DNA of 64,000 nt. Origin: Parietichytrium sp. I65-24A (taxonomy: Eukaryota; Sar; Bigyra; Thraustochytrida; Thraustochytriidae). Below, one piece after another: positions 1 through 10,041 of this stretch. The notes beneath the pieces are model-generated. The model had not been told where the DNA came from and ran no database searches. It worked only from the letters and a program-made list of their open reading frames with translations. A program made the translations under genes and the position numbers. The stretch's first letter is position 1; each line of letters opens with the position of its first letter. The stretch is taken from NCBI GenBank assembly GCA_012862575.1, contig BLSF01000040.1:186001-250000 (forward strand). Reading direction: 5' to 3'.

Positions 1-375
1 AAGGCTGTGACCAAAGACGGACTCAAAATCACCCTTCTGCTGCGGCTGAGCCCGATCATTCCGTTTGGCATGAACAATTACGTATGCGGCTGCACAGGCA
101 TGAATCTCTGGGAGTTTGTGCTGGGAACCTGGCTTGGAGTGCTCCCAGGAACGACCGCATACTGTAACCTTGGTGAAATGGGAAAGACTGCTCTTGACAA
201 AGGCACCACCCCTTTGCAAAAAGGTGTCATGGCACTAGGATTTGTCGCAGCCTTGGCTGTGCTCAAGGTGTTTTCCGACCTCGCCACAAACGCATTAAAG
301 GATGCTGGCATTGATAACGGAAGCGAGATTGACGAGAAAGCGAAGAAAGAAGAAGATTCTCGCAAGAAGAGGTAA
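1..375 (+). CDS. TVP38/TMEM64-type VTT-domain membrane protein, 5'-partial
   Basis: The reading frame is open from the first base (AAG GCT GTG ACC) and stops with TAA at 373-375, so only the C-terminal part of the gene lies in the window. The first residues shown carry the signature of the VTT (SNARE-associated Golgi/DedA) domain: a LLRLSPIIPFGMNNYVCG segment, then an amphipathic stretch ending LGTWLGVLPGTTAYCNLG. A final hydrophobic helix (GVMALGFVAALAVLKVF) follows, then a charged Lys/Glu-rich cytosolic tail. Proteins of this family act in Golgi, ER or plastid membranes, and some are lipid scramblases. Which branch this one belongs to cannot be decided from the fragment. The family call is what the motifs show; the cellular site is inference. 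Confidence 0.8.
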   Translation, partial: KAVTKDGLKITLLLRLSPIIPFGMNNYVCGCTGMNLWEFVLGTWLGVLPGTTAYCNLGEMGKTALDKGTTPLQKGVMALGFVAALAVLKVFSDLATNALKDAGIDNGSEIDEKAKKEEDSRKKR

Positions 376-631
376 TTCAATATATTGTAGCAAATTGTTA
401 ACCAGCAAGCAAAATTTCATGATGAAAGAATTCTTGACTTTCGGGGATGACAAGAGCGTCACAGCCAGTTCCTCCATTTTACAGTTGTAGGTGCCGTCAT
501 CGATAGGACGCCCGGTCGTTTGCTCTAGCAGTCACGCTCTCGCTTGCCCATATGCAAGCTGTTCTCTCCGGATTGCGTGTCTCGCGTGAACGACACTGAG
601 CAAGAACTTTTTGACTTGGAGCAAGACGACG

Positions 632-3064
632 CTAGTGCACCAGCATAGTATAACTCTGCGAAAGGTGTTGATCGCACAGTTCAGAGACGCGGCGCCGAAG
701 CCTTGGAGAAACTGGATTGCCCTCCAAGTCAAAATGGTACAAATTTCTGCAAACCCGAGGACTCTTTCGCAAGGCTCCTTCGAGGTTTACCGCCCCGAGA
801 TTGGTGATGTTATTGTAGCCCATGTACATTTTTCGAATTGCAAAGCTATCACGAGACTCAAGTTCGCTGCTCTTCAAAGCACTTGCAAGTCTCAGCGCGC
901 CTTTATCTCCGATCCGGTTGTTTGAGACGTTCAGCTCTTTCAGCTGGGTCAGCAACTTAAATATCCACCCGACGCCAGTATCCCCGACCTGATTTCCATC
1001 AAGTAGGAGGGCGCTGAGGTGCTTCGAGCCATGAAATGCCATGGTTAGTAGCTTGCAGCCTTCATCGCCCAGACCTACATTCCTGAGACTTAGAGTCTGA
1101 ATTCCGCACAACTGAAAGCATCGCAAATGTAAAGCGTCTGCCAAATTACTTTGAGGAGAAAGATTGGAAATTCCCAACTTGCGTAGCCTTGGAGCACTGC
1201 CCCGTTCGATTTGGTCCAATAGCAATTCAAGTCCCTCTTGGTCAAACTGTACCTTCGACAAACTCAGCTCCACAAGGTCTGGAGCGCACTGCTGGAGGCC
1301 TTTGGACAAGTTCCTAAAGCAGTCTGGCAGAGACTCGCCACAGATTAGAAGGCTTTCTGCATTGGCAATATGAAAGCCGTTCCCCTCGTCTGGACGCAAT
1401 GCTATCTTCGCAGCGTCATCGAACAGATCGCGTTCTTTGTCGCTGAGGTACACTCCACCTAAATCATTGGATTTCTCCTTAAATGTATGCCTCAGTGTCT
1501 GTAGCCGCCACTCCAGATCATTTACTTGTATTCCGGAGGAAGAGCGGTGCCGGGGGCTCATACGAGAGGTGTTGGTGATATTCATTTTGTCAAAGCGAAG
1601 CCACTGTCGAACCATGTAGCTTCTGAAGCAGCTTTGAATTATAATGACATGCTTATCCATGAGTCTCCTCGCGATCCGCCTTCCGAGAAATCCGCGGCAA
1701 TTCTTTTGAATGCGAATTGCAGCTCTATGGGCGACTCGCACCTTTGCAAAAGACATCTTGCATCTGTACGTTCGAAACGTAGCTTGAACACGAGCAGCGC
1801 ATTTGTGCCGGAACTCCTGCTCCGCTCTGGCCAAAGCTGCTAGTTTTCTTCCAACATGGCCGCGGTACACGCGCTGGATCGTTCTCATCGCAGCTTCCTC
1901 GAGCGCCTCGTGTAGTTTTCTTCGCCTCGCTCGTCGGGCAAACCAGCGTCGCACAAAACATTGAATATCTAGCGCTGCCCGAGAGTGCTTTGCAAACATC
2001 GCTAACCCAGATTCAACGCCTGCGTCTGCCTCCGCGTTCGCCATGGTACGAATCAATATTTGGTGCCGCTTTCTGGCATCGCAAAGATTTCGAAACTTTA
2101 CCCGAGCTAGCATGCTACGAACTCTTGATTGCACACACGCGATGCTCTTCCGCTCGGCCTCAAAGTATGCTCCCCACTGCTCCCCATCCCAGGCGAGTAA
2201 TAGTTCCCTGTTTCCCAGATCGAACGGGTCGCAGTTGAATCCCATTCCGGCAGCGTTCAAAGCAGATTCCAGTTTCCCCAACACGCGGTAAGCGTTAGCT
2301 AATTTCATGTAAAGTTTCACGCTATTGACACCATCCTCAGTACAAAGCGCGCGAACATAGGAAAGCACGGCGAAGTTCACCAGACCCGCGGTGAGGCATC
2401 TGTCTCCAAGGCTCGCCCAGGTGCTCATGGCATGAAGCCACTTCTCAGGTGTGTCCAGCGACTCCTCACTTTCACTTTGTATGCGCCTCGCGAAAGCGTC
2501 ACGGTATGCATGTTTTACAAGCGCTGATATTCTGGACTTTGCTTTTTTCTTCCTCCCCGCTCCCGTTTGCTTCTTGCCTTGTGTCCACAATAAATCCAGC
2601 AAGAGTAATATGTCGGACTCCACGAATGGATACGGCGGTTGCTCAATGGTCTGCACCACCAACTCTAAGCTCTCCTGGTAATTTTCGGCTTTGGAAATTG
2701 CACAAGCATGAGTGAGCTTGACACTCCCCACAAACTTGCTCTTGTTAAACGCGTGCTCGATCTGACTGCAGTAATCCACCGCCACAGAGTCCAGGTCCAA
2801 AAACATTGACATGCAAGCCAAGCCGTGCAGCAAGTGAATGGACTCTCCTTTCCGCTCAAGCTCGCTCAACAACTCGGACCGCACCGCGCTCCACTCCGGG
2901 AACTCATCTCTGCTCTTCAACACCTGGGCAAGAGCCATTAGCCCCGGGATCTTGGCAGCGCCAATTTGGTGCCATGTCTTCCCGCGGGGTCGCTTTTGTC
3001 CCAACGTCGGTCTTGGCCTGCCCAGCGCAGCTGCTGGTCCCGGAGGCACGCTTGACGCCACCAT
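632..3064 (-). CDS. IQ-motif and leucine-rich-repeat protein (810 aa)
   Basis: The open frame runs further upstream to a GTG at 3157, but the first ATG is at 3064 and is taken as the start. Its -3 base is T, so the start is not certain. The N-terminal 330 residues look alpha-helical and TPR-like, with no clear family. Five IQ calmodulin-binding motifs lie at about residues 365-490, for example IQRVYRGHVGRK and IQKNCRGFLGRRIARR. A ribonuclease-inhibitor-type LRR block fills about residues 560-790 (LSLRNVGLGDEGCKLL, LNVSNNRIGDKGALRLASAL). Helical repeats, an IQ neck and LRRs recall LRRIQ-type proteins of cilia and centrosomes in other eukaryotes, so a calmodulin- or centrin-bound scaffold is plausible but inferred. 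It is transcribed in the same direction as the sorting nexin upstream of it. Confidence 0.8.
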   Translation of the reverse strand: MVASSVPPGPAAALGRPRPTLGQKRPRGKTWHQIGAAKIPGLMALAQVLKSRDEFPEWSAVRSELLSELERKGESIHLLHGLACMSMFLDLDSVAVDYCSQIEHAFNKSKFVGSVKLTHACAISKAENYQESLELVVQTIEQPPYPFVESDILLLLDLLWTQGKKQTGAGRKKKAKSRISALVKHAYRDAFARRIQSESEESLDTPEKWLHAMSTWASLGDRCLTAGLVNFAVLSYVRALCTEDGVNSVKLYMKLANAYRVLGKLESALNAAGMGFNCDPFDLGNRELLLAWDGEQWGAYFEAERKSIACVQSRVRSMLARVKFRNLCDARKRHQILIRTMANAEADAGVESGLAMFAKHSRAALDIQCFVRRWFARRARRRKLHEALEEAAMRTIQRVYRGHVGRKLAALARAEQEFRHKCAARVQATFRTYRCKMSFAKVRVAHRAAIRIQKNCRGFLGRRIARRLMDKHVIIIQSCFRSYMVRQWLRFDKMNITNTSRMSPRHRSSSGIQVNDLEWRLQTLRHTFKEKSNDLGGVYLSDKERDLFDDAAKIALRPDEGNGFHIANAESLLICGESLPDCFRNLSKGLQQCAPDLVELSLSKVQFDQEGLELLLDQIERGSAPRLRKLGISNLSPQSNLADALHLRCFQLCGIQTLSLRNVGLGDEGCKLLTMAFHGSKHLSALLLDGNQVGDTGVGWIFKLLTQLKELNVSNNRIGDKGALRLASALKSSELESRDSFAIRKMYMGYNNITNLGAVNLEGALRKSPRVCRNLYHFDLEGNPVSPRLRRRVSELCDQHLSQSYTMLVH

Positions 3065-3782
3065 CGATGCGAGATGCGAGGGGTCTAATACATGCCCGGC
3101 TTCAAAGGACACCTTCTCCACGCACGTCCTTACTTTCACGGCCAGTCTCGTCCCCACGCGCTGCTCTCTTCTGCAACCTCTCTCTCTTTCTACGCTGTAT
3201 TCCTAATTTGAAAACATGCCATTCTTACATACCAAATTACATTGGCTTTGACAGCGAGTACGTACAGTTTATACTGACTTAGTGTTCGCTGAATGAATGC
3301 AAATGCATTTTGGTTGAACGAAACCTTTTCCTTGATTCTGAGTGTCCTCGTTAACAGTTTATTAGCTCACTGGTAAGTCGATTTCGGATAAGTGGGCTTA
3401 GCTCTTTCACTAGCTCTGCGGAGGGACTAAGGAATCGGCTGAGTAACTTTGATAGGAATACTTTTTTTTTCCTGTGTGCGAAAAAGGGCTAGCCACGTGG
3501 TAAAGAAATCTATATACCTACCTGTTAACCATGAAGGTAGACAGGGTAAGAATGAGGAGCTTCCGCGCCGCTAAGACTGACTATCCAAAGGGTTTAATTG
3601 TGAAGAACAAAAAACAGATGTTTGGCGTGTCTAGCTTTTGGATATGCAAAGGTGAAATTGGACTTGGCCTAAAGCACTTCAACTCGAATAGAGAATAAGA
3701 GGTATGGGGCACGGGAGCCATGGGTGGGAGAAAGCAAAGAAAAATGGGATATTGCGATTCGCGCAGATAACAGGGATGGTGT
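3065..3782. other. Intergenic, 718 bp
   Basis: This stretch lies between the start of the IQ/LRR gene and the stop of the sorting nexin gene, both on the minus strand. It should hold the promoter and 5' UTR of the former and the 3' UTR of the latter. A short T run sits near 3462-3471. I see no gene, tRNA or repeat in it. Confidence 0.6.
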
Positions 3783-5213
3783 TTATACAAAATGCTCCTC
3801 TTCATCGTCGCCGTCGGCCTCATCGTCTCCCATGCTAGGCTGCCCCTCCATCGAAGGGGAGGTCTGATTAGGATTCGGCTCTGGAGTAGCCGTTCTTGGC
3901 ACCGGGGAGGGAGGTGTCTTTGGATCTTCCACTGCACCAGTTGACACAGCACTTGCTGCTCCAAAGCTTTCCGCCCGGTCCGGGCGAGAGCCGTCCTCGC
4001 CGTGTTCGTTCGAAGCCCAGCTTGACTGGGCGTTCGGAGCATCACTCTCGGTAGGTTGCTGCTGAACGCTCAAAACCTGGAGGGCCGGCAAACAGCTCCT
4101 CCACGACTCCTCCACTTGACGGTTGTACTCAATTTGGAGCTGAACGTAATTGAGAATGATGGTCTTAAAGTCAATCAACTTTTCGCGCTTAAAGCGCTCA
4201 ATCTCAGCAAGGACGCGAGAGGTCGTAAGCTTGTATTCCTCCTCCGTTCGTGTGACTTCCTCTGTAGCCTTCCTCACGTCTTCGTCGGCAGAGGCAATTT
4301 TCTGGGACCTGGACGCTGGATCACTGCTTTGTGAGTTGAGCTTTTCGCGGGTGTGCTTTTTGAACTCCAAATCTGCCAGCGTGTGTTCGTACTCGGACAT
4401 TTTTGCATCCCTGGCATCCAGAGCTAGTTTCACTTGCTTTACGAGCCGAACGTAATCCTTAATCTCCTCATCCAAGTGCACGCCCTCTTTATCAGCTTCA
4501 AGAGCAGTCTGGCTGCTCAGTTTGTCAGCGCAGTGGCACAGTTGCTGCATCGCATCGCCGAGGTTTTCCTGCTCAGCCTGTGCCAAAACGGTGAAGGACA
4601 CACCAAAGTCAAAGAAGGATCTAGACAATACATGCGTTCGCTGGACCAGAGCACTCGTGTGCTTACTGACAGCAGCGGTTTGCGCTTCGAGCGAGTTGAT
4701 GTACTGCCTCGCTTCCTCCACTCTTTTGTCGTCTTCGGTCTTTTCACGCGTAAACGTTTGCCCAAGAACCTTGTGTTGCAATGTGCTCGTCGCACCGGCC
4801 GCCCACTGCCAAATCGATTGACCATCCCGCTTTTTCATTTTCTTCACGTTATCCTTGATGGCGTCCAAATTCTCTGTCTCTAAGAAGCTCTTAAAATACT
4901 CGTTCTCTCGCAAAATCTCGTGCATCGCGATTCGCTTCAAAAACTTGTCCAACGAGCGCTGCCTCTGCGCTAGGAATTGCTTTTCAAATCTATTGATCAC
5001 GTTCTTCTCGGGGAGAGGGGGGATGATAAGCCCTGGATATCTCTCCGCCAGCTGCTCATGAAGCCACTCAAAGTCGCGATACCGCCTATGCACATACTTC
5101 TTGTGCATGTCCGCTTCGTTCGTCACTTTGTACGTCACATACGCATTGATCCCGTCCCCATGCTTGACTGGGTCCGCCACCGACAGCTTCAGGTGTGTCG
5201 CAGCGTTCGCCAT
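3783..5213 (-). CDS. PX-BAR sorting nexin, Vps5/SNX1-like (476 aa)
   Basis: The ATG at 5213 opens a complete frame. A PX domain occupies about residues 8-120 with the phosphoinositide-binding signature HRRYRDFEWLHEQL, the PPLPEK loop and the basic RQRSLDKFLKRI segment. A Vps5-type BAR domain follows (about residues 150-370). It includes TSALVQRTHVLSRSFFDFG, and it ends FKTIILNYVQLQIEYNRQVE, a typical Vps5 C-terminal helix. The last 90 residues are disordered, Pro/Ser/Thr-rich and then acidic. Proteins of this type bind PI3P on early endosomes and form the membrane-bending part of retromer, which retrieves cargo to the Golgi. Length and domain order match the family. The retromer role is inferred from family membership. 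Confidence 0.92.
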   Translation of the reverse strand: MANAATHLKLSVADPVKHGDGINAYVTYKVTNEADMHKKYVHRRYRDFEWLHEQLAERYPGLIIPPLPEKNVINRFEKQFLAQRQRSLDKFLKRIAMHEILRENEYFKSFLETENLDAIKDNVKKMKKRDGQSIWQWAAGATSTLQHKVLGQTFTREKTEDDKRVEEARQYINSLEAQTAAVSKHTSALVQRTHVLSRSFFDFGVSFTVLAQAEQENLGDAMQQLCHCADKLSSQTALEADKEGVHLDEEIKDYVRLVKQVKLALDARDAKMSEYEHTLADLEFKKHTREKLNSQSSDPASRSQKIASADEDVRKATEEVTRTEEEYKLTTSRVLAEIERFKREKLIDFKTIILNYVQLQIEYNRQVEESWRSCLPALQVLSVQQQPTESDAPNAQSSWASNEHGEDGSRPDRAESFGAASAVSTGAVEDPKTPPSPVPRTATPEPNPNQTSPSMEGQPSMGDDEADGDDEEEHFV

Positions 5214-6167
5214 TTCTCACGTCCGATCCCCTTCTCGCACCCGAATTATCTCTTGCGCTACGCACCGTACCAACCACCAATCACCGGCCACTGTTGCTGC
5301 CAAATGCCAGCCGAAATTCCGAGTGAGGCAGCTCAAACTTGGCAACCTCCGCACGTCAAATAAGCTGCGTCCGCACTTGTTGGCCGTTGTCTCCGTGCGT
5401 GTCCCTGAACGGCCGTCCCCTCTCGCGCGCGATGCCCCAGCTAGATAGTTCGCGCAGCTAGCTCCTCTCTGCGGCTTTCGCCTGCCTTCCTTTATTGTTT
5501 TCTTTCTTGTGTAGCTTGTGTAGCTTGTGTTGCTTGTGTTGCTTGTGCCCTTTCTTCCTTCCTTCCTTTCATTTCCTTTCTTCCACATCCCATTATCCCA
5601 TTCTCTTTTCGTTCCCTTTTCTCGTTTCTTGTTCTTGCGCTAGACTAGAGTGTAGAGAGCGCTAGAGTTTCTTTTCGGGAGCGACAACTCACGGGGATTA
5701 GAGAGAATAGGAGAAAGCAAATTCAGCCGCGGAACTTCCTCGTATTCGCACTGTGAAGAAAGGTAAAGGCATCATAGGCATCGTAGGCGACTAAATCTTT
5801 ACGTTAGTCATGTTGGCAACTTGAATGATCACGACCAAGATCTTCACTCCTCAAATCTCCCAGGACTCTCCGATCCATCTGCCATGTGTTGATGTTCGTT
5901 CATTGATTGACGTTGATGAATGAATGGACGAATTATTTATAAAACAAAGGTACGTTGACGGTGAGTTGGTCGGGCAATCGTGACGCGTATGACTGGAGGA
6001 AAGAAATTGCAGACTCTGGAGAATACACAAAATGAAAATCAGGTAATTTTTCACTTATAAGAAAATATTTTAAGAGAGCTGCACGCCAAGGTCAAGTGCT
6101 TTCTAGATGTGCACAAAGCGAGGCGTCATATATGCAAAAGACAAAGCAGTCGCGCGCAATTGGAGAC
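5214..6167. other. Intergenic, 954 bp, with a 9-bp tandem repeat
   Basis: This region should hold the promoter of the sorting nexin gene and the 3' UTR of the GCN5 gene, both on the minus strand. Four tandem copies of a 9-mer (TAGCTTGTG twice, then TTGCTTGTG twice) lie at 5512-5547. Pyrimidine-rich CCTT tracts follow to about 5600. No coding potential was seen. Confidence 0.6.
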
Positions 6168-9100
6168 TCAAAGATCGTCTTCGACGTCATTGGACAAGAG
6201 AGCGCCTTGATCCTCCAGGTACACCGGCTGCGTCTCCTGGTGATGGATCATCTGGTGATGAGACTCCATGGTCATAGGCCCGGCCTGGTGCATGTCATGG
6301 TAAGGATACTGTTGGTCATACTCGTACCTGTGCGGCGCGTACGCTTGTTGCTGAGAGCTGTATTGCCCATAATAATCAACGTGCTGTTGCTGCATGGAGT
6401 ACCCCATGTCATGCGAATAAATTTGGGTTTGCTCCGTATATCCTTGGTAATCTTGCTGCATGGGCATCACGTGATTGTGGTGCTCGGCGCTAATCTGATG
6501 GGGAAGCATAGTCATCTGCGGGTCGTATGGAGATTGATGGTGGCCATGATGATCGCTGTTCTGATTGTGGCGTGGATGGTGCATTTGCTGCATTTGGGCT
6601 TCATCCATGTGGTAATGGGTCTCGGGGTTCACGGGTTGGTGTTGGGCATGCTGGTACGACGGGGCACCCTCCCCACCAAGGTTCTGATTGGTTTGATGCA
6701 CGTGCTGCAAAGACTTGCCGCGTCCAGACGAAGGTTGCTGTTGTGTCGTGCCAGAAGATCGCGAGCCACTTGAGGCCGCGCTTTTTCTGCGGGAAGGTGT
6801 CTTGCGATCCGCCGAAGGGACACGCCGAATGCTTGCTTCGGTTGGACTGGCGCTGCTGTGCACGGCTGATTTCCCATTCTTGGAAGCAGCTGAAGAATGA
6901 TCTGCGGGCAACGTGTGTGCACTGGTTTCGATACTGGGTATTCCGGTTGTGGCATTTGGGCTCTTGACGTAATCCAGCTTTGTGGCGATCGAGCTGGCAT
7001 CTGGATTTAATTGTCCAAGCAATTTAGGAAGGCTCTTTCCCCTGATTGTTGGTTCCGGATTTCTCGGCCCACCTGTGACTGGCTTGGTCGCCTTGGCAGG
7101 CGCTTGGGTTGTGGTGTGGGCCGGCGACTGACTTGCGAAATTGATGGCATTGTTGTTTGGCTTTACGGTGGCCAATTTCCCCGAACCTGCTTTCCGCCCC
7201 GCCGAAGCAGGACTTGGAAGCTTGCCACTACCTGGCGCTCGCTGTGAGCTTACCAGTGGGACAAGACTTGGCTGCGTCGTCGTCTTCTTCTCCGGTTCCG
7301 CTCTTGGCGGAGCTGCCGCATTCGCTGCAGGTGTGGCAGCGTTTGACTTTCCCTCAGCTTGCGGTGAAACTCCACTCTTCTGGGGCAACGTCAGGCCCAA
7401 TTTTTCGTAGAGGCTGTTGATAAATGCTTCCAAGCTATCAGCTGCTTTGTAATACTGTGTTTCGGCACCATTGTAAATGCGGCAATTATCGCACATCTTT
7501 CTGAAATCGTGATACAGTTCAGAGGTATTTTTGTAGTACTCGCCATGATCCAATCTCTTCTTGATCAAGGAGAGATCGATAGGATCGTGAACCAAGTCCA
7601 GATAATCCGAGACACTATCGGGCACCGGCTCGTGGAAAGGCCATGAATCCTTGTGAGCGCGGACTTGGCGAAATATGGAGATCATGGTACTGCACAGATA
7701 GTATTGCTTGTCATCTTCAGTGAGCGAGGACTCGTCGATTGGAGCACCAGGGGGCAGCTCCGGGGGAATAGGTTTGCCGTTTGCCAACGCCGTAACCTGT
7801 ATCCTTGTCAACCCTCGAACAGGAAGGCCCCAGCCAGCCTCTTTGACCCCGGGAACCTGATCCTGTAAATTTGTTACGAGTTGGCCGTCACGGAAGAGGG
7901 TCAGGCCTGGGTAGACGATGTTGCGCTTCGAGGCGGCGATGATCTCGTTGTACAAGAATTTGCGCTGCGACTCGATCATTTCAGGTATCTTGAGATAGTC
8001 GACATACTCATTGATCGCGCACTCCATTAAGGTGCCCCCGTCATAATCTTTGATGTAAGCGCGCCAGCGTTCCTTAGGCATGGTAATGATTTTTGTGAAC
8101 CCTTGTTTGCGGAAATATCCTATGGCATAATTATCAGCATACGTCAGAAAATGAGTTAACCGAATGGTCTTCACATACTGCTTCAAGTGATTCATAATCA
8201 GAGTGCCTATTCCGCGAACTTGATGCGTAGCGGACACGGCAAGAAATGCAATTTCGGCGAATCTCTGCGCGAGGTAGGGGCGAAAGCAAACCCCTCCGAC
8301 AACTTCACCATCCTTTATGCACACCAGGGTCTGATGATTGCGGTCCATCACGAGTCTAACAATGTATTCCTTCGGCATTTTGGGCAGTTGCTTTGCGAAA
8401 ATCTCCTTGGCGTTGATCAGCCACACAAGATTATCCTCAGCCTCGTTGTTTCTCACCACTGCAAATCGAAAGCCATCCTTATCTACATGCCCGAGTTCAA
8501 CCATGCTGGAGCTCTTACTCTTGCTCTCGTCCTTTGTGGCCGCTGATGTGTCAAGCCCGGCAGTGTTTGGTTGCTGAGGCGCGTTGGTTTCTGTGCTGGG
8601 TTTTGGTTCTGCTTCTACTTTGCTCTGCGTTTCTTTTACAGGATTCTCGTTAGAGACTGGGAGAGAGCTTGCTGGATTGACCGCAGGCGCTTTCGGCACA
8701 ACATCAGCAACCTTGGCAACACTTGGCACGGCCACAGCTATCTTACCAACGCTCGGTGCAGCTACAGCCGCCGTACTCGTCCTAATTAGATTGCCTTCCC
8801 CCGCATTTGGCGCAGTAGGCTTGGCGGGTTGGGCGGTCGGCTGCACAAGCCTAGGGGATGGTGCCGATGTGTTACCCTTGTTTTCTTCAGTTTTCAGTCG
8901 TTTGTTCGCCTCTTGGTCTTTGTTTTCCCGGGATTCGGCTTCCCGTTTCGCGTCTCGCTGTGTTTCAGACGGTGGCGCAGGGATGAGATTGGGGATGATT
9001 GTATCTATCTCATCGACACAGCACGTCCCAAGCAGCCTCGTGAATCCTTTGATTGCATCGCCACTGATGGTGTTTTTCAATACCTGTCCAAAACGTCTGA

Positions 9101-9341
9101 GCATCGTTGCTCCCGACTCTCCAGGCGGCCCAGTCACAAACCCTTGTTGCAGGACAGCATTCACCAGTCGCTCGGCGGCTTCAATAGCCACGCTAGCCTC
9201 GGGATTCACTTTTAGCAACTTGCATCCTTCCAGCACAAACTCCATCAGCTTTTCGCGCAGCACCTTCACCTCTGCGGCGCTATCTGCCCTGGCAGACATT
9301 CCCGCAAACGTCGCCTTTTGCTTTTCTGCGTCCAGGTCCAT
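6168..9341 (-). CDS. GCN5: GCN5-type histone acetyltransferase with bromodomain (1057 aa)
   Basis: The start is the ATG at 9341, with G at both -3 and +4. The N-terminal 270 residues are mostly low complexity. The GNAT catalytic domain (about residues 285-460) is very close to yeast Gcn5. It includes RFAEIAFLAV with the likely catalytic base Glu363, the acetyl-CoA loop HQVRGIGTLIMNHLK, and LTYADNYAIGYFRKQGF. A bromodomain lies at about residues 555-645 with the WPFHEPVP and DYLDLVHDPIDL motifs and the acetyl-lysine-binding Asn in CRIYNGAETQYY. GCN5 acetylates histone H3 tails within SAGA/ADA coactivators. The roughly 400-residue tail is unusual: Ser/Ala/Pro-rich first, then extremely His/Gln/Tyr/Met-rich over the last 180 residues. 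Animal PCAF-type N-terminal domains are not evident. Identification is secure; SAGA membership is inference. Confidence 0.94.
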   Translation of the reverse strand: MDLDAEKQKATFAGMSARADSAAEVKVLREKLMEFVLEGCKLLKVNPEASVAIEAAERLVNAVLQQGFVTGPPGESGATMLRRFGQVLKNTISGDAIKGFTRLLGTCCVDEIDTIIPNLIPAPPSETQRDAKREAESRENKDQEANKRLKTEENKGNTSAPSPRLVQPTAQPAKPTAPNAGEGNLIRTSTAAVAAPSVGKIAVAVPSVAKVADVVPKAPAVNPASSLPVSNENPVKETQSKVEAEPKPSTETNAPQQPNTAGLDTSAATKDESKSKSSSMVELGHVDKDGFRFAVVRNNEAEDNLVWLINAKEIFAKQLPKMPKEYIVRLVMDRNHQTLVCIKDGEVVGGVCFRPYLAQRFAEIAFLAVSATHQVRGIGTLIMNHLKQYVKTIRLTHFLTYADNYAIGYFRKQGFTKIITMPKERWRAYIKDYDGGTLMECAINEYVDYLKIPEMIESQRKFLYNEIIAASKRNIVYPGLTLFRDGQLVTNLQDQVPGVKEAGWGLPVRGLTRIQVTALANGKPIPPELPPGAPIDESSLTEDDKQYYLCSTMISIFRQVRAHKDSWPFHEPVPDSVSDYLDLVHDPIDLSLIKKRLDHGEYYKNTSELYHDFRKMCDNCRIYNGAETQYYKAADSLEAFINSLYEKLGLTLPQKSGVSPQAEGKSNAATPAANAAAPPRAEPEKKTTTQPSLVPLVSSQRAPGSGKLPSPASAGRKAGSGKLATVKPNNNAINFASQSPAHTTTQAPAKATKPVTGGPRNPEPTIRGKSLPKLLGQLNPDASSIATKLDYVKSPNATTGIPSIETSAHTLPADHSSAASKNGKSAVHSSASPTEASIRRVPSADRKTPSRRKSAASSGSRSSGTTQQQPSSGRGKSLQHVHQTNQNLGGEGAPSYQHAQHQPVNPETHYHMDEAQMQQMHHPRHNQNSDHHGHHQSPYDPQMTMLPHQISAEHHNHVMPMQQDYQGYTEQTQIYSHDMGYSMQQQHVDYYGQYSSQQQAYAPHRYEYDQQYPYHDMHQAGPMTMESHHQMIHHQETQPVYLEDQGALLSNDVEDDL

Positions 9342-10041
9342 CCCAGCCTCGGCTTGGCAATGGTATCAGTCCGGGCGCGATCTTTCCCGCCACGCTCCTA
9401 TGCCAGCGGGCGATGCACTGCGCATAAACACCTATTGGTCGATGTAGAGTTGAACAAACTTGCCACAAGGAACCGGTAAAACTTTGCTTCCCAAAGCAGG
9501 TATAGATATATCTTCCCCGTCCGCCCAAGTGTTCTCTCCAAGCTGCCACCGACGCAACAGATAGGCAAGCGGCCCCTAAATGTGCAGCGCAATCCACCTA
9601 TACACGATATACGATATACGAAACGCACAACAAGAGAGAGAGAACAGGACAGAACAGAACAAATGAAGCAAACGTGGAGCTGCGCAACGAGTGCCACAGT
9701 AAACAACAACACCAATTGATTGATCTTGCCACGAGTCCACCTGTCCGCGGTGCACTGTGCACTGTGACTCTTTTAGCGTCGGCGCCTAACCTAAACAACA
9801 ACAACAACAACAACTGTTCCTATTTTAAAAAGTAGCACTGGGCGGGGACGTCCGACTCCTTTCACCGCGGACACCTGATGAGAGTGAAAAACCTTCCTTG
9901 CTTTTGATGCTTTGTTGCTTTTTTTTTCTTCTTCTTGGGTTTGAATGGACCACCCTAACCGCTTGGGTTAGGGCGGCGAGTCTTGTATCCTTCGCTATAG
10001 TGTTGCTAAGGATGCATTTTCGAAGCTTCCTTGTTCAAAGT
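9342..10041. other. Intergenic upstream of GCN5, 700 bp
   Basis: This is the probable promoter region of the minus-strand GCN5 gene. An (AAC)n microsatellite lies at 9794-9813. A perfect inverted repeat CCCTAACC/GGTTAGGG with a 5-bp spacer lies at 9953-9973. No gene was recognised. Confidence 0.6.
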
